This document shows positions 10,859 to 21,907 of a stretch of DNA of 64,000 nucleotides, in pieces. Below the pieces are notes generated by a model. The model did no database searches. It was given only the letters and a program-made list of their open reading frames with translations, and had not been told where the DNA came from. Positions within the stretch are counted from its first letter, which is position 1. Each line of letters begins with the position of its first letter. The stretch comes from Agrostemma githago (taxonomy: Eukaryota > Streptophyta > Magnoliopsida > Caryophyllales > Caryophyllaceae): assembly GCA_958450325.1 (NCBI GenBank), contig OY288247.1, positions 8,360,429 through 8,424,428 of the forward strand, read 5' to 3'. A program made the translations under genes and the position numbers.

Positions 10859-11948
10859 AAGATCATTAAACTTATCCAAGCACACATTTTCCTCAAAAAG
10901 CACACATTCCAACTCACAATCATTAACATGCACAACAAGAGGTGTAAGTTGGACAATGGGATGTGGAAGTTGTGTTGAAGGAAGGCAAGTAGGTTCACAA
11001 GAGTCAATAGCATGCAAATCATCATTCACCATGTTAGCATTCAAAGGGGTTTGGGGAACATATGGAACAACATGTAAATCATCATCATCCTCCTCATCAT
11101 CAATAAGAGGTGGAAAAGAACAAGAAGGAAGAGCATTAAAAATAGATCCCAAATCACCACAAGAAGCATAAGTAAATGAAATAGCATGCATAGCATTCAC
11201 GGTTACAAAGGGAGAAGAAGCTTGACAAATAGGAAAATTATGCACGTTATCAAGAGAATAAGACTCGACCCTATCACTTGACACATATTGCAAGGAAAGC
11301 ATGGGTGGGTCTTCTCTCACTCTCACAAATCCCCATTGATCATTGACACTAGCCACTCTTTCAATTAAACCGGAAACTTCATCATCATCTAACTCATTGA
11401 ATTTTCTCTCGGATGAAAAAATGATCAAGTTTCTATGGTGAGGAAGCAAACCTTGTAGGAAGGTCAAAGTGGTTAGCCAAAGTGGGATTCCATGAATTGG
11501 ACAAGCTCTCAATAAACCCTTAAACCTAACCCAAGACTCACTCAAATTCTCAAACTCGCCTTGTTCAAAGTTAAGAATCTCATCTCTAAACTTGGCTATC
11601 TTTGAGGGAGGGAAAAATTTCCAAAGAAATGCAAGGGCTAGTGCGTTCCAAGAGGTGAATGTGTTAGGAGGGTGTGAACGAAACCATCTCTTAGCTCCAT
11701 CCTTAAGAAAAAAAAAATGAAAACAATATAAGCTTAATGGTATCAAGGGGCACTTCATCCCTTTTAAACACACAACACAAGTCCACAAAATTCTCAAAAA
11801 GACCATATACATCCTCACTCTCAAGCCCATGAAAGGCATCCTGCTCCACCAAATCAATATCAAAGCAAGGACCCTCAAAAACCCCAATGTTAATGGGTGA
11901 GGCAAATAAGTCAGGATCTGGTCTGTTATGATCAGCAAGAGATGACAT
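10859..11948 (-). pseudogene. N-terminal part of element A gag (Athila/Ogre-type retrotransposon gag), frameshifted
   Basis: Translation from 11,948 gives MSSLADHNRP..., then a stretch with the gag signature KDGAKRWFRS, ITSW-like FTSWNALALAFLWKFFPPSK, a region with DEILNFEQGEFENLSESW, and FKGLLRACPIHG. This is typical of the Ty3/gypsy gag domain in plant Athila/Ogre/LARD elements. The frame breaks within a poly-A/T run at about 11,704-11,716, and the downstream end is interrupted by copia 1. No protease, reverse transcriptase or integrase occurs anywhere in element A, so the element would have depended on enzymes from a relative. It is inactive now. Confidence 0.75.
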
Positions 11949-12101
11949 TATAGATAAGAAGAAGATAGAATAGATTCAAGAAAGAGTCACAAGAAAGCAC
12001 GAAAACACACAAGTATATACAAAACAAGTAACAACTAATATCTAAAAAAACACAATGAAAGACTAATTCCAAACCAAACAAAGAAAAAAATTTAACTTAG
12101 C

Positions 12102-12123
12102 ACCGTCCCCGGCAACGACGCCA
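12102..12123 (-). other. Element A primer binding site (tRNA-Asp)
   Basis: On the minus strand this reads TTGGCGTCGTTGCCGGGGAC, 18 nt inside the LTR end. The common plant form is TGGCGCCGTTGCCGGGGA, complementary to the 3' end of tRNA-Asp. There is one mismatch (GTC for GCC). Confidence 0.85.
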
Positions 12124-12141
12124 ATTTGACGGACGGAGATT

Positions 12142-14310
12142 TGTCGCGAATCCGATCGATCAAAGTAAAAACCAACTGATCCTAAACTTGGGTAGTCGAG
12201 GGTAAGTCGGGTCGAATTCCTCAGGGACGGTCTAACTAAATAAGGGTCTCGGTCTAGCTAGGTATTAGTCGGAAGAAGGTTCTAAACTAGCGAGCTAAAC
12301 AAGTCAAACGAACAAATGAAATAAATACGATAAAAAGGACTAGGGTCAAGGTCAACGAGGTAGTCTCAGGGAGAGTTAACGGAGTTCACAAACGAGTCGA
12401 TAATGGTCGGTAGTTGAGGAGATACAGGCTATCTCTCGAGTCTCTATCCACCCGGGACGGTCCTAATAACGGGTTCTCGCACTTATCACTAGGTCGACCC
12501 ACCCTAAAGAAAGCTCGAGAATATGATTCAGCTATCGCGGCCAAGACAAGCGAATCATACAAAAAACGCAATCAATGGAGACTACCAACAATAATAGACA
12601 AGATAATAAACTCACAACAAAACACATAATCGAGACAAACCGAGTCTTACCCGACCCTAGAAATTAACTACTCAAACATCATTAAAACTAGACTAATTAA
12701 ACTACCCACTACTCTAATCATAATATTAAACATGAATAAACACTAAAGACGGAAATTTTAATTAATACTAACATAAACTATATATAAACAAACAACACAA
12801 AGATAAAATAACATTACCACGATTAACGAAAAAGATTATAACTTTAAACTAATTACTAACTAAATATATCATAAACATAAAACTAAAGATAAATAAAACA
12901 ACAAAAGATAAGAGATAAGAATTATACCAAAAAGAATGGAATTAAAGAACTCGAAAATTGAAGAACGGAATGATTAAATCATAAAACTAATTAAAAGAGA
13001 CTTAATTAAAAATAAGAAGAAGAAATAAAAAATATAAGAAAAATAAGAAAATGAAGTTGGGCTGCTGCGTTTTTCTACCACTCCTAAACCCTCCCTATTC
13101 TAAACTAGCTAACAGCCCCCTTTTTCTATTCAGAAATTTGGGTTTTATATGGACTCAATACAAAAAATATGGAAAGACCTTAATACCCTTACTTAAATGA
13201 AATATAGAAGAATAAATAAAAGGACTCAATTATCATTCACTCTTCAAATAAAATCCAACTGCCAAATCAACTCAATCGATTGAGAACACGGTGGCTGAAC
13301 TCGGGTTGCCGGAGTAGTTGGTCGGCAATGACGGTGTAAGGGTGGCGAGTTGGTGGTGATGATGTCGTCGCAGCGGCCGTGGTCGGAGCAGGACGAAGCG
13401 ATTTACGGTGGTAGAGCTCGTCGTAGTACAGCTGCGACGGAGCTGGTCGCGGATGGAGCCGGAGTTGAGGCTGCCGGAGTCGAGACTAGGTGGTGGTCGG
13501 ACTGGCGCGTGTGGTTCGACTGATGGTGCGTCGTGGTGGCTGCTGGGATGTCGACTGTGGCTGGAGATGTCGGACCTGGCCGGAGCTCGCGGTGCTGCTG
13601 GTCGGAGCTGGGTCGAGATGACGGTGGCTGGGCAGAAGCAGGGGCGGGTCGGAGTTGGTGGACGAAGCTGGGCGGTTCGCCGGTGAACGAGGTTGGCGCG
13701 GCTACTGTAGGTTGACGGTGGTGCTCGGTGGTCTAAAATGGATGAGATGAGTCGAGGTGGTGGCTCGGAGTATGGGGCAGCAGGTCATGCAGGAACTGGC
13801 TGCTGTATGTAGATCGAATAGCGAGGTCACGCAATGGAGCTTGATTTCATCGAAAATGGTGGATGGAGGTGATGACGATGGAGCACGATGATTATGGTGA
13901 CGGAGTTGGAGTTAGTGATAGTGTTGGAGGATGATTTCAGTGGTGGTTAATTGAATCCGCAGAAATTAGAGGAAATTAAAGTAGAGTTGAGTTGCTTGAC
14001 TTTGCCCCTTTTCATTCCCTTCTTTGACCTTTCATTTCCAATCCGTCTTAACTCGTTTTACTTCTTGACTCGACTTTGACCCGTCTCTTCCCGTTAATCC
14101 TCGCTCCAAGTCCTACAAAATAAAATCAACAAAAAGCAGTACCCATATCTCGAAATATAACAATTATTACGATAATCATAATAAAGACGATAATTAACAT
14201 TTAATATCGTATAAGAGCATAAAATGAGCTATAATAACAATTAAGCACACAAAATCGATCCGAATAAGCAAATAAATGTGGGTAAAATTATGACTAAAAT
14301 GACGATTATC
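12142..14310 (-). repeat. Element A, 5' LTR (about 2.17 kb)
   Basis: It begins TGTCGCGAATCC on the plus strand next to the PBS region and ends ...ACGATTATC at 14,310, where the partner at 3,290 reads ACGATTATCA. It lacks the 1.1 kb foldback insertion. Beyond 14,311 the sequence switches to family B LTR, so element A landed inside an older B LTR. The target duplication cannot be checked because its partner lies before base 1. Confidence 0.85.
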
Positions 14311-15550
14311 TACTAATCTAACACAAAAGAAAGGAAATTATTACTAAAATGATAACTAAACAAGAAAATAACAACAAGGCAAAGATAAGGGAGAACAATC
14401 AAATAAACTATGGAGAAACAAACAAAGGAAAGAGAAAACAAGAAATTACTAACAATAGGATTTAAAACAAAACTAACACAAAAATGACAAGACAAACAAA
14501 CAAAGGATTAAAAAGGAAACTAATTAGTTAATGGAGAAAGGGAGAAAGAAAGAAAATACCAACTATGAACAAAATGTAAAGAGGAAGACGAAGATCAAAA
14601 TAAAGTTTGAATCTTGGAGAAGAAAATACAAGAACTTTGTCAATTTCTTGTAAACCTCTTCAATCTTCAAATAAACCAAAATCTTCAACAAAGATGAAGC
14701 TTGATTGTAGAAATGGAAGATTAACATAAATTGAAAAAGTAGTTTGGATCTATTACAAGAAATAATAATCCAATTGAGAGAGGTTACTAGAAACTGAGAA
14801 AATGAACTAATTAGAAGCTTACTACGATGAAGATCTATCTAATCTATGCCTAATGTAAAGAGGCACACTTAAGGCACACTTAGGGTGAAAACCTAAGGTT
14901 AATATATATACTAAACCCTTAATGGGTCACACAACTTAAGGCCCATAATATCCAGTCTTCTTCCTTTAATTAGACTTTCACCCTATGCATCTTCACATGA
15001 CAAAACTTCACCCCGCGATTAATTGGCATTCACGAGCTAATACCGCCGGGTGGTTTCACCCGGTGAAACTTTTTCCAGAAATGCAATTTTGACACTTCTT
15101 TACCGTCGGGCGAAATTTCACCTGGTGGTGAAAGTTTCGCCTGGTCATTTCGCCCGGTGGTGAGTGTTCACAAAAATCTTCGGGAAGGCAAAAATGTCGT
15201 CGGGCGAAACTTCGCCCAGTGGTGACTCATCGGGTGAAACTTCACCCGGTGGTTTTCCGCCTCTTTTCTGGTCTCTTTCTTTGCCGATTGATTGAATTAC
15301 TTGAACTTGCAGTTGTGTGCTTTGCTCTTCGGACTGTATCCCTCTCTTTCATGCTCATAGAAGCTCAGACACGCTTTTGGTCGAAAATCATGCCAAAATA
15401 GACGGAAAACTACTGAAAACACGTAAAATACAAAAGAGAGACGCTAATGCGAGAAATACTCAAAATAGGGCGATAATCGCACTCTAATCTCGCAAAACGG
15501 AGGAAAAATGGGCTTAAATGGGAGGAACGGTCCAAATTTGACACACAACA
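14311..15550 (-). repeat. Family B LTR fragment, truncated by element A
   Basis: It is collinear with 61,168-62,389 (CTAATCTAACACAAAAGAA... to ...CCAAATTTGACACACAACA). The first ~650 bp of the LTR would lie beyond the left edge of the window, past element A. A CG-rich block at 15,030-15,250 repeats the word CGCCCGGTGGTGA and its variants in both orientations. After 15,550 the sequence no longer follows the B element, so this is the outer (5') end of a B LTR on the minus strand, or a solo LTR. Confidence 0.8.
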
Positions 15551-15926
15551 ATCCTCTACTAGCGGCACCTGAAAATTCTCTATTCTCTCTTCTTTGCTTT
15601 TTCTTTGATTTTCTTCTCTTCTTTTCTTCATTCAAGCCTCGATATAACCCGACATTTGACACGTATACCGCCACTATAATCTGAGCATAATACAAGAATT
15701 TCTCGGCTCTTCAAAATAGCTAGAACCGTCATCAAAAATCACATATATAATCAAACCATGCGAGCTCATCGAAAATCACTTCGAATGACACTATATCGTC
15801 CAAAATCCACTCTTAAACACTATAAATATGACGATATATACTCACAATTAGTGCAAAAATAGCACTTAGCAACACCCTCAACCTACATGTGAATTGTCTC
15901 AGAAAACGCTCTCGTGGAGTATCGTC
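15551..15926. other. Unclassified repeat debris beside the B LTR
   Basis: No gene is seen. The run at about 15,855-15,885 (GCACTTAGCAACACCCTCAA) resembles the LTR/PPT junction of Tat/Ogre elements read on the minus strand, so this may be the end of yet another gypsy LTR into which B inserted. Confidence 0.3.
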
Positions 15927-16663
15927 GTAGACACGGGGAGCGGTTCGAGTATGTATAATGAGTTAGGGTGTGTTTTTGTTTTTGGGACTACCAAACCCTT
16001 GTCGAATGAAGGGAATTTTTTTGAGATTGACGAGGTTTGACTCTGTTTGTATATGTGAAGGAAAGAAAGTGCTCTCGTATTTCTGAAATGGAGTTTCAGA
16101 AATGAAGTGGTTGACCCCTAATACGTTGGACGCGAGGGTGTATTTATAAGGTTTTGTGAAATGCTCCGACCCAAGATTCGGGCGCCCGGAGGCTTGTGAC
16201 TCAGTACTGGGGCGCCCCAGTGGAGGCGGCTCAGTTCTGGGGCACCTGGATTCAGACGATTGGAATCGCGTGTATCAGAAATTGCTCAAAATACGGATTG
16301 ATATCCGTGTTATTCGAGGTATGATTTGATTTTGTTTTGACTTGATTCATTTTGTATTTGGACGCCATTATGGCTCTTTTGAATTTTGGGTTTCGACTTT
16401 CACCGGTTTTGGCTCGGTCGGCAAAAGACGGTTTTGCCCCGGTGACAGTTTTGGCTCAAAGTAGCTTTATTTTATTGGAAATGACTCACTGAGTCTGGAT
16501 TTGAGGCCGGTTTTGAGAGGTTTGTAGTCCACTAAGTGCCCACGTCGGATACTATTGACTCCGAGTCCGTATTCGAGCTTATTGATGCATGTTAACGTCC
16601 GATTATCATCGGGTGTTTTGTTGGAGACTGCTACAGACACGAGCAGGCAAAATGCGGGTGTCT
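15927..16663 (-). repeat. Possible solo LTR of a Ty3/gypsy element
   Basis: On the minus strand the right border reads TGTAGACACCCGCATTTTGC, a very common start for plant Ty3/gypsy LTRs. The left border carries the matching GTGTCTACG. Within it, at about 16,175-16,255, an imperfect tandem of roughly 35 bp (CTCAGTACTGGGGCGCCCC, then CTCAGTTCTGGGGCACC) makes a GC-rich island. No target duplication was found. Confidence 0.4.
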
Positions 16664-17930
16664 ACGTCAAGCCCATTCAGATTTACTAAGAGAGAAAGAT
16701 CCAATGAAGACAGGCACATACATTCGGTTGTAGAGGGTATGAAGACTACGAAGTCGTTGGGGATTCAGCATCCTGACTTCATATCGTAGCTCCCCAAAGG
16801 CTACCAAGTCTTATAGTAATAAAAAATTAACAGGCTACCAATCACACCAGACACCTTTTGTTCATTCATCATCTCTTGCCAGCAATTGCAATAAAATTCC
16901 AGTAAGAAATTGCAAAATTAATCAATCAAACAACTTAAGAACTTAATAAATTGCAAAATTCATCATCATCGTCGTCCTCGTTGTCATCGTCATTCTCATG
17001 GTTGTTTTTGTGCACATCTCCCACTACAATTTCCTCCTGCAAAAACAGCTTAAGAATTACTAAACTTAATTAATCATACAAAATTTAGAGAGAATTAAAC
17101 TCCAAAATTCATAAAACTTATCAATCAAACATGAAAAATGAAAATCAATCTATGAAATTAAGGAAATCAATTGATTACCTTTTGTTCAATAACCTCGTTC
17201 GACTTGATCAATAGCTGGAGCTTAATCAACGATGACAGAGCATGGAGTAAACATAATGAAACAAAAATAAATCTAGATTACAAAACTACGACAAATACGA
17301 TGCATAATCGATCAAAATACTGGAAAATTGCAAGTGACAATACGAATAAATGAATCTATATTAACCAAAAACAAGTCAAGGTTACAAAACTAGGCCAAAT
17401 GAAATACATAATCAATAAAAAACCAAATAAAAGTACCTGAGCAACGACGGCATGAGAACGCGTAGGAAAGAGTTTTAGTAATACAAGCCGTGTTGAAGCC
17501 GTGTTCCAAAATACCAATGGTGGCACGAAGACTTGCGCCACTTGCACCATCATGTATCCGCCACTCTACACATCAATCAATCGAATAATAAATTAATCTA
17601 AATCCAATTGAATTCGAAAAAAATACAATCAATCAAATCAAATCAAATCAATTCAACTCAATCTAATCTAATTTAATCTAAGATCGCGTGATCAAATCCT
17701 GAAGAAACACAAACATGACGGTAATCAAAAGCGAAAGCAAAATGATTCTTTAGTTACCGAATCACAGGAGAAGAATCTGGAGATCGGAGAAGCGGATGAA
17801 GAATGAGGGCGTAAAGTTAGAAATTCTTTGGGTTTCTGAAAAGGGGGAAATAAAGAGGTGAAGAGTTTTTTTTAAAAAAAATTGAATGAAATGGGGAAGA
17901 TGAAATTCGAGAAGTCACAATAATAAAAGA
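16664..17930. other. AT-rich intergenic stretch
   Basis: I see no supported gene. Short open frames occur on both strands with no domain that I recognise. A compound AATCA/ATCTA-rich microsatellite-like run lies at about 17,620-17,690. Confidence 0.4.
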
Positions 17931-18000
17931 ACATTTATTCATTCATACATAATTAACAAAAGAATCAGTTTTATTTTAATGGTTTCTTTGATATACATAA

Positions 18001-18160
18001 AAGATCATTTATTATATAAATAATCTCTTTGATGTAAGAAATCATTAAATATAAATAAATGGTCTCTTATGTTCCCCTTCAAAAAACATAAGAGACCATT
18101 TATTTATAATTAAAGGTTTCTTACCTCAAAGAGATCATTTATATATTTAGTTGGTTTCTT
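18001..18160. repeat. Long inverted repeat (hairpin) near a CACTA-like end
   Basis: The arm 18,001-18,072 pairs with 18,086-18,160. The centre is GGTCTCTTATGTT, a 13-nt loop, then AACATAAGAGACC. The block ATCTCTTTGA-GTAAGAAA occurs in both arms. At 18,194 the sequence ends TCTAGTAGTG, which on the minus strand is CACTACTAGA, a CACTA-type terminus. I found no partner terminus to the left, so this is a truncated end or a MITE. Confidence 0.55.
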
Positions 18161-18194
18161 ATTAATGGTGTCTTTTCCATATATTCTAGTAGTG

Positions 18195-19464
18195 TACATT
18201 CAACCAAAGCCAACCTTGGGACACCGAGGAGGTGGGGGAGGGGAGCGAGGGCATGGGGGGACACCTCCCCGGTGAACCACACTGGTAAAGGCCCAAGGAG
18301 TCCAAGAGGTGAACTATTACGGCGGCAAGAGCAAACAAACGCAACAAAACGACCATTAAATTGGACAAACCACAGAGGCAAAGACGGATCTACACAAAAG
18401 GCTTCAAAAAAATGGGAAGATGCCAACCATTCCGGAAAACATAGAGCTGAAGATGGAAAATAATGTGTTAATCAAGCATGGAGATGTCATTTACCGGAGA
18501 TAGATCTAAAGAAAGACCCATCTCCGGCAAAGGACTGTGATTGTTAAGGAAGGAATTAAGGGGGTTTGGGTGGCTGCGGCAGAAGGCTGTTAGGGTTTTT
18601 TTGTTTTGGTTTTTGAGGAGGGAGTGAGGTTAGAGAGAGAGAGTGTGTGTGTGTGGTGATCTTCTTCTTCTTGTTATGTTGCTTGGTGTGCTTATTTAAT
18701 AAGTTGACCTTTAAATAACCATAAATACAATACCAAACAAACTCACTGATAATCATCCATTACTCCATGATCCTAACTCTTAGGTATCCCACTAACATGA
18801 TGATCTATTTATTAAGAACTTAATTAACCACTAACTTAATTATAGGAACAACTGTTTTGACTAATATATATTTGGACCACAATAATCCAACAATATATAC
18901 ACCACTTTGGTACTTTGGCTACAACTGAATTTGTGTTCCGAAAGGCCAAACCTATCAAACTTAGAACTAATTAATTGAAAACCAGCACGGAGCATATTGA
19001 ATAAGCCAATGTCGTTTTCAATGGCCGCGCCTAGCTAGTTGATCAATTGGACTTAACTTCTCTCTTTTTTAGTGAAATTTAAGTAATTCATTCATAAAAA
19101 ATGGTAATTGCATAGAATACGCTATACAATCGTTTTATCATAAACTGAATCAGATACAAGGAAACCAAAATGCTAACAATTGTATCTTATGTCTCTGAAT
19201 TAACTGATGTCCTCGATTTTGAATGTGGTAATAACTTCAACCTTGATTCTTCCCCTAATAGCAGCAGTATCATGGCTAGCCAAGACAGGGTGACATAATA
19301 CATCTTCAAAATTAGCTTTATTCCTCTACATCCCGTGGATATGGCAAAGCCCACTCCCCAGGACGCGGCGAAGCGTGGGGGTTTGTTTGGTTAGGTGAAA
19401 GTTATCGTGGAGAGATGAATCTTGTATTGAAATTGAGTCGAAGTGGAGTCGCCACCGAACTTTA
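18195..19464. other. Intergenic stretch without a supported gene
   Basis: A GA/GT microsatellite ((GA)n(GT)n, about 18,630-18,655) precedes a CTT run. The small open frames have no recognisable domain. Confidence 0.4.
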
Positions 19465-19467
19465 TTT
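19465..19467. other. CACTA target duplication, left (TTT)
   Basis: TTT here and TTT at 25,284-25,286 flank the CACTAC/GTAGTG ends, the 3-bp duplication expected for En/Spm elements. A TTT match by chance is easy, so the termini carry the main weight. Confidence 0.7.
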
Positions 19468-20108
19468 CACTACAAAAATGGAGGTCCTGTTGCGGTGGAA
19501 AAATCCGCCGCAAAACGGGGAAATCCGACGCAAATTGCCGCTTGCATCGGAATAGCCGACGTTTAATGTCCGCCGTTAAATTTCGACGCAAAGAAGGCAT
19601 GTGCGTCGGCTATTCCAACGCAAAAATGTATGCGGCGGACATGCGGCAAACCGACGCTCAGCCAGTCAAAGGGGAACTGTGAGTCAACCCAACGTGTGGC
19701 GGATTCGCAGCATCTTGCGTCGGAATATCCGACGCATACACAATTCATGCGTCGGCTCAAGCGGCGGATAGGCCGACACATGATGTGTTCGTGCGACCAG
19801 CTTGCGTCAGATAGTCCGACTCGCGCAACAGTTCATCATGGCCTCATGGGGTCACAGCAACCAAAATACAACAACCCCAAAACCTTAAGCGACCTGAAAA
19901 AATAAAACCAGCATAAAGCACATCATGTGCGACCAAATGCGCTCCTCCCGAGCAAACTCCGCATCGAAACTTTCACGCAGAAGCAGAACATGCTTAATGA
20001 TACTACTAATGAACTAATATATTACAATGACAAAGTAGATGTTTACAATTCAGTTAACAAGCTCGAGAATTAGTAATTCCAAAATCCATTTGGCCAAATC
20101 CATCTTGC

Positions 20109-21310
20109 CTAGTCTACCAAATGGGTTGGGTCTACCTCCATATTACCAAATCCATGTTCATCGTCAGCGTTGTCGTTGCGCCACCGGGCATGTGGCGTAG
20201 AACTGCAACCTTCGCCGGACATAACCATCCTCTCTTTCAACATCTCGATCGTCCTCCTATAATCCTCCATCTCGCGTTCATGTTGAAGTTGATGTTCTTC
20301 CATCTTCTTCAAGTCCTTTTTCAGTCTCATGTTATCGGTGCGTTGCTGGGTAGCAGCAGTGGGCAGGTAACTGTCATCGACCGCAGTACTGGTACGGTTC
20401 ATGCATGGTTTGAACAATTCCTTAGCGGCGCTTCCAATCCTGAACACGTGTTTCTTCTTGTTGAACCCCCCGAGACGTCATGATATAAATGAAACTGGTC
20501 AACACGTGGTTTCTCCTCCCCTCCTTGGGACATCGCATCCTCCATCGCTCGTTTGCAGTTCTCCTGAATTGGAATGAAGATGTTAAATAAATAGCTTAAC
20601 TGGAAATGAAACTGAGATAATCTAATATGATTTTAATTGCATTATAGGAGAACTTACATTCACCTCCTCCGCTACGGGGTCAACCCAAAGGCCTTTCTTG
20701 TTCTTCTTCACCTTATGAAGCAGCTGGATTGGCGTCGCATCCGGTCCTTTGGAAAGAAAATGTCAGAACACGTGCATATTTATTGAACATTAGAAAGTAA
20801 TCATTTATTTTCAAAACACGTACCATACGATTGAAAGTTGTTGTTGAGCTCTTACGCCCTAGGGAGTTGGTCCCTTTCGCGACTCCGTCTATGTTTCCAC
20901 CACGACGATTCTCCTTGTTAACTTCCACTTTCTTCAGGAAACTAGGATCCGTCGCCCTACACTGCAGCTCCTGGTACTTGTCTTCCATGATCCAAACAGG
21001 CCTATCTCGCGCCTTCATTGCTCTCTGGAAAATGTCAGAGAGGCGCTTCTTGATCCTTCCCTCATACGCGTTTCTTAACGCGTAGCCCGGATCGACCCTC
21101 ACCCGTTTCTGGTTGCAAAAGACAAACAATTTATTAGAAACATAACACATTACTGAAATAGTTCAAGTATTAGACAAAAAAACTCACTGCGAAGTGGGTG
21201 TACATGGCGTCTCTCGCCTGTTGGGGCGCCTCAGTCCAGTTCCTATAAACGCCAGGGGCGTTGATGTACGTACCGACAATGGACTCGCGTAGGTATCTCA
21301 CGATGTCCTC
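20109..21310 (-). pseudogene. CACTA second ORF (Transposase_24-like), broken
   Basis: The segment 21,310-21,180 translates to a piece with IVGTYINAPGVYRNWTEAPQ, followed at 21,150-20,713 by RVDPGYALRNAYEGRIKKRL, ARDRPVWIMEDKYQELQCR and a conserved SLGRKSSTT patch. This is typical of the plant Ptta/En/Spm Transposase_24 domain. The end (20,447-20,109) has a coiled-coil-like stretch (LKKDLKKMEEHQLQHEREM). Splice sites or frameshifts separate the pieces. In CACTA elements such products bind subterminal repeats, which suits the GCGTCGG arrays here. It is probably not functional as it stands. Confidence 0.65.
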
Positions 21311-21907
21311 ATTGTCCTACCTGCAACGACAATTTCACAAGTTATATTCCATTATCATAACTGAAATAAATATCTTATGTTAGGAAAACCTTAATACGGT
21401 ACAAGAATTCTTACCAAACGCCCTCATCGTTTCGTGAAAAGTATTTCTTATCTGCATCGGGTATATCATCGTCGTTTCCAGCACCTGCCATTATGATGTT
21501 TCCTCTACGAGAACCACAGTTGTAAAACGTGAAAGCACATTCACTATTTACATTAATGAAGGGAAATACACACTGAAAATATAATACATAAACCAATCTA
21601 TAATACGTACACCTGTTTGAATAAATTGTTTTTAATTCCAATGAAAACAAAGTTACAATATTAACATGTAAATAGACACTACTCATCGTCACTATCACCC
21701 TCCTCATCCGTGTTCACTTAATTGAAACCGTCTTCTTCGATCTCATCATCATCTCATTCACTGTACTGTTGACCTCTTCCTCATCTTCTTCTTCAACAAT
21801 AACCTCTTCCACATCCTCACCCTCACCCTCAGGCACGATCCAGCCGTGGAATTCATCTTCCTCTTCCTCACCCTCATCTTCTTCACCAACGTTCCCTACT
21901 TGTTCCT

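Noticed and set aside
10800..11171. 123-residue plus-strand frame
   Set aside because: It is antisense to the gag of element A and runs across the copia border, so it is a shadow.
19443..19905. Overlapping frames at the CACTA left end
   Set aside because: They arise from the GCGTCGG repeats, which are free of stops in several frames.
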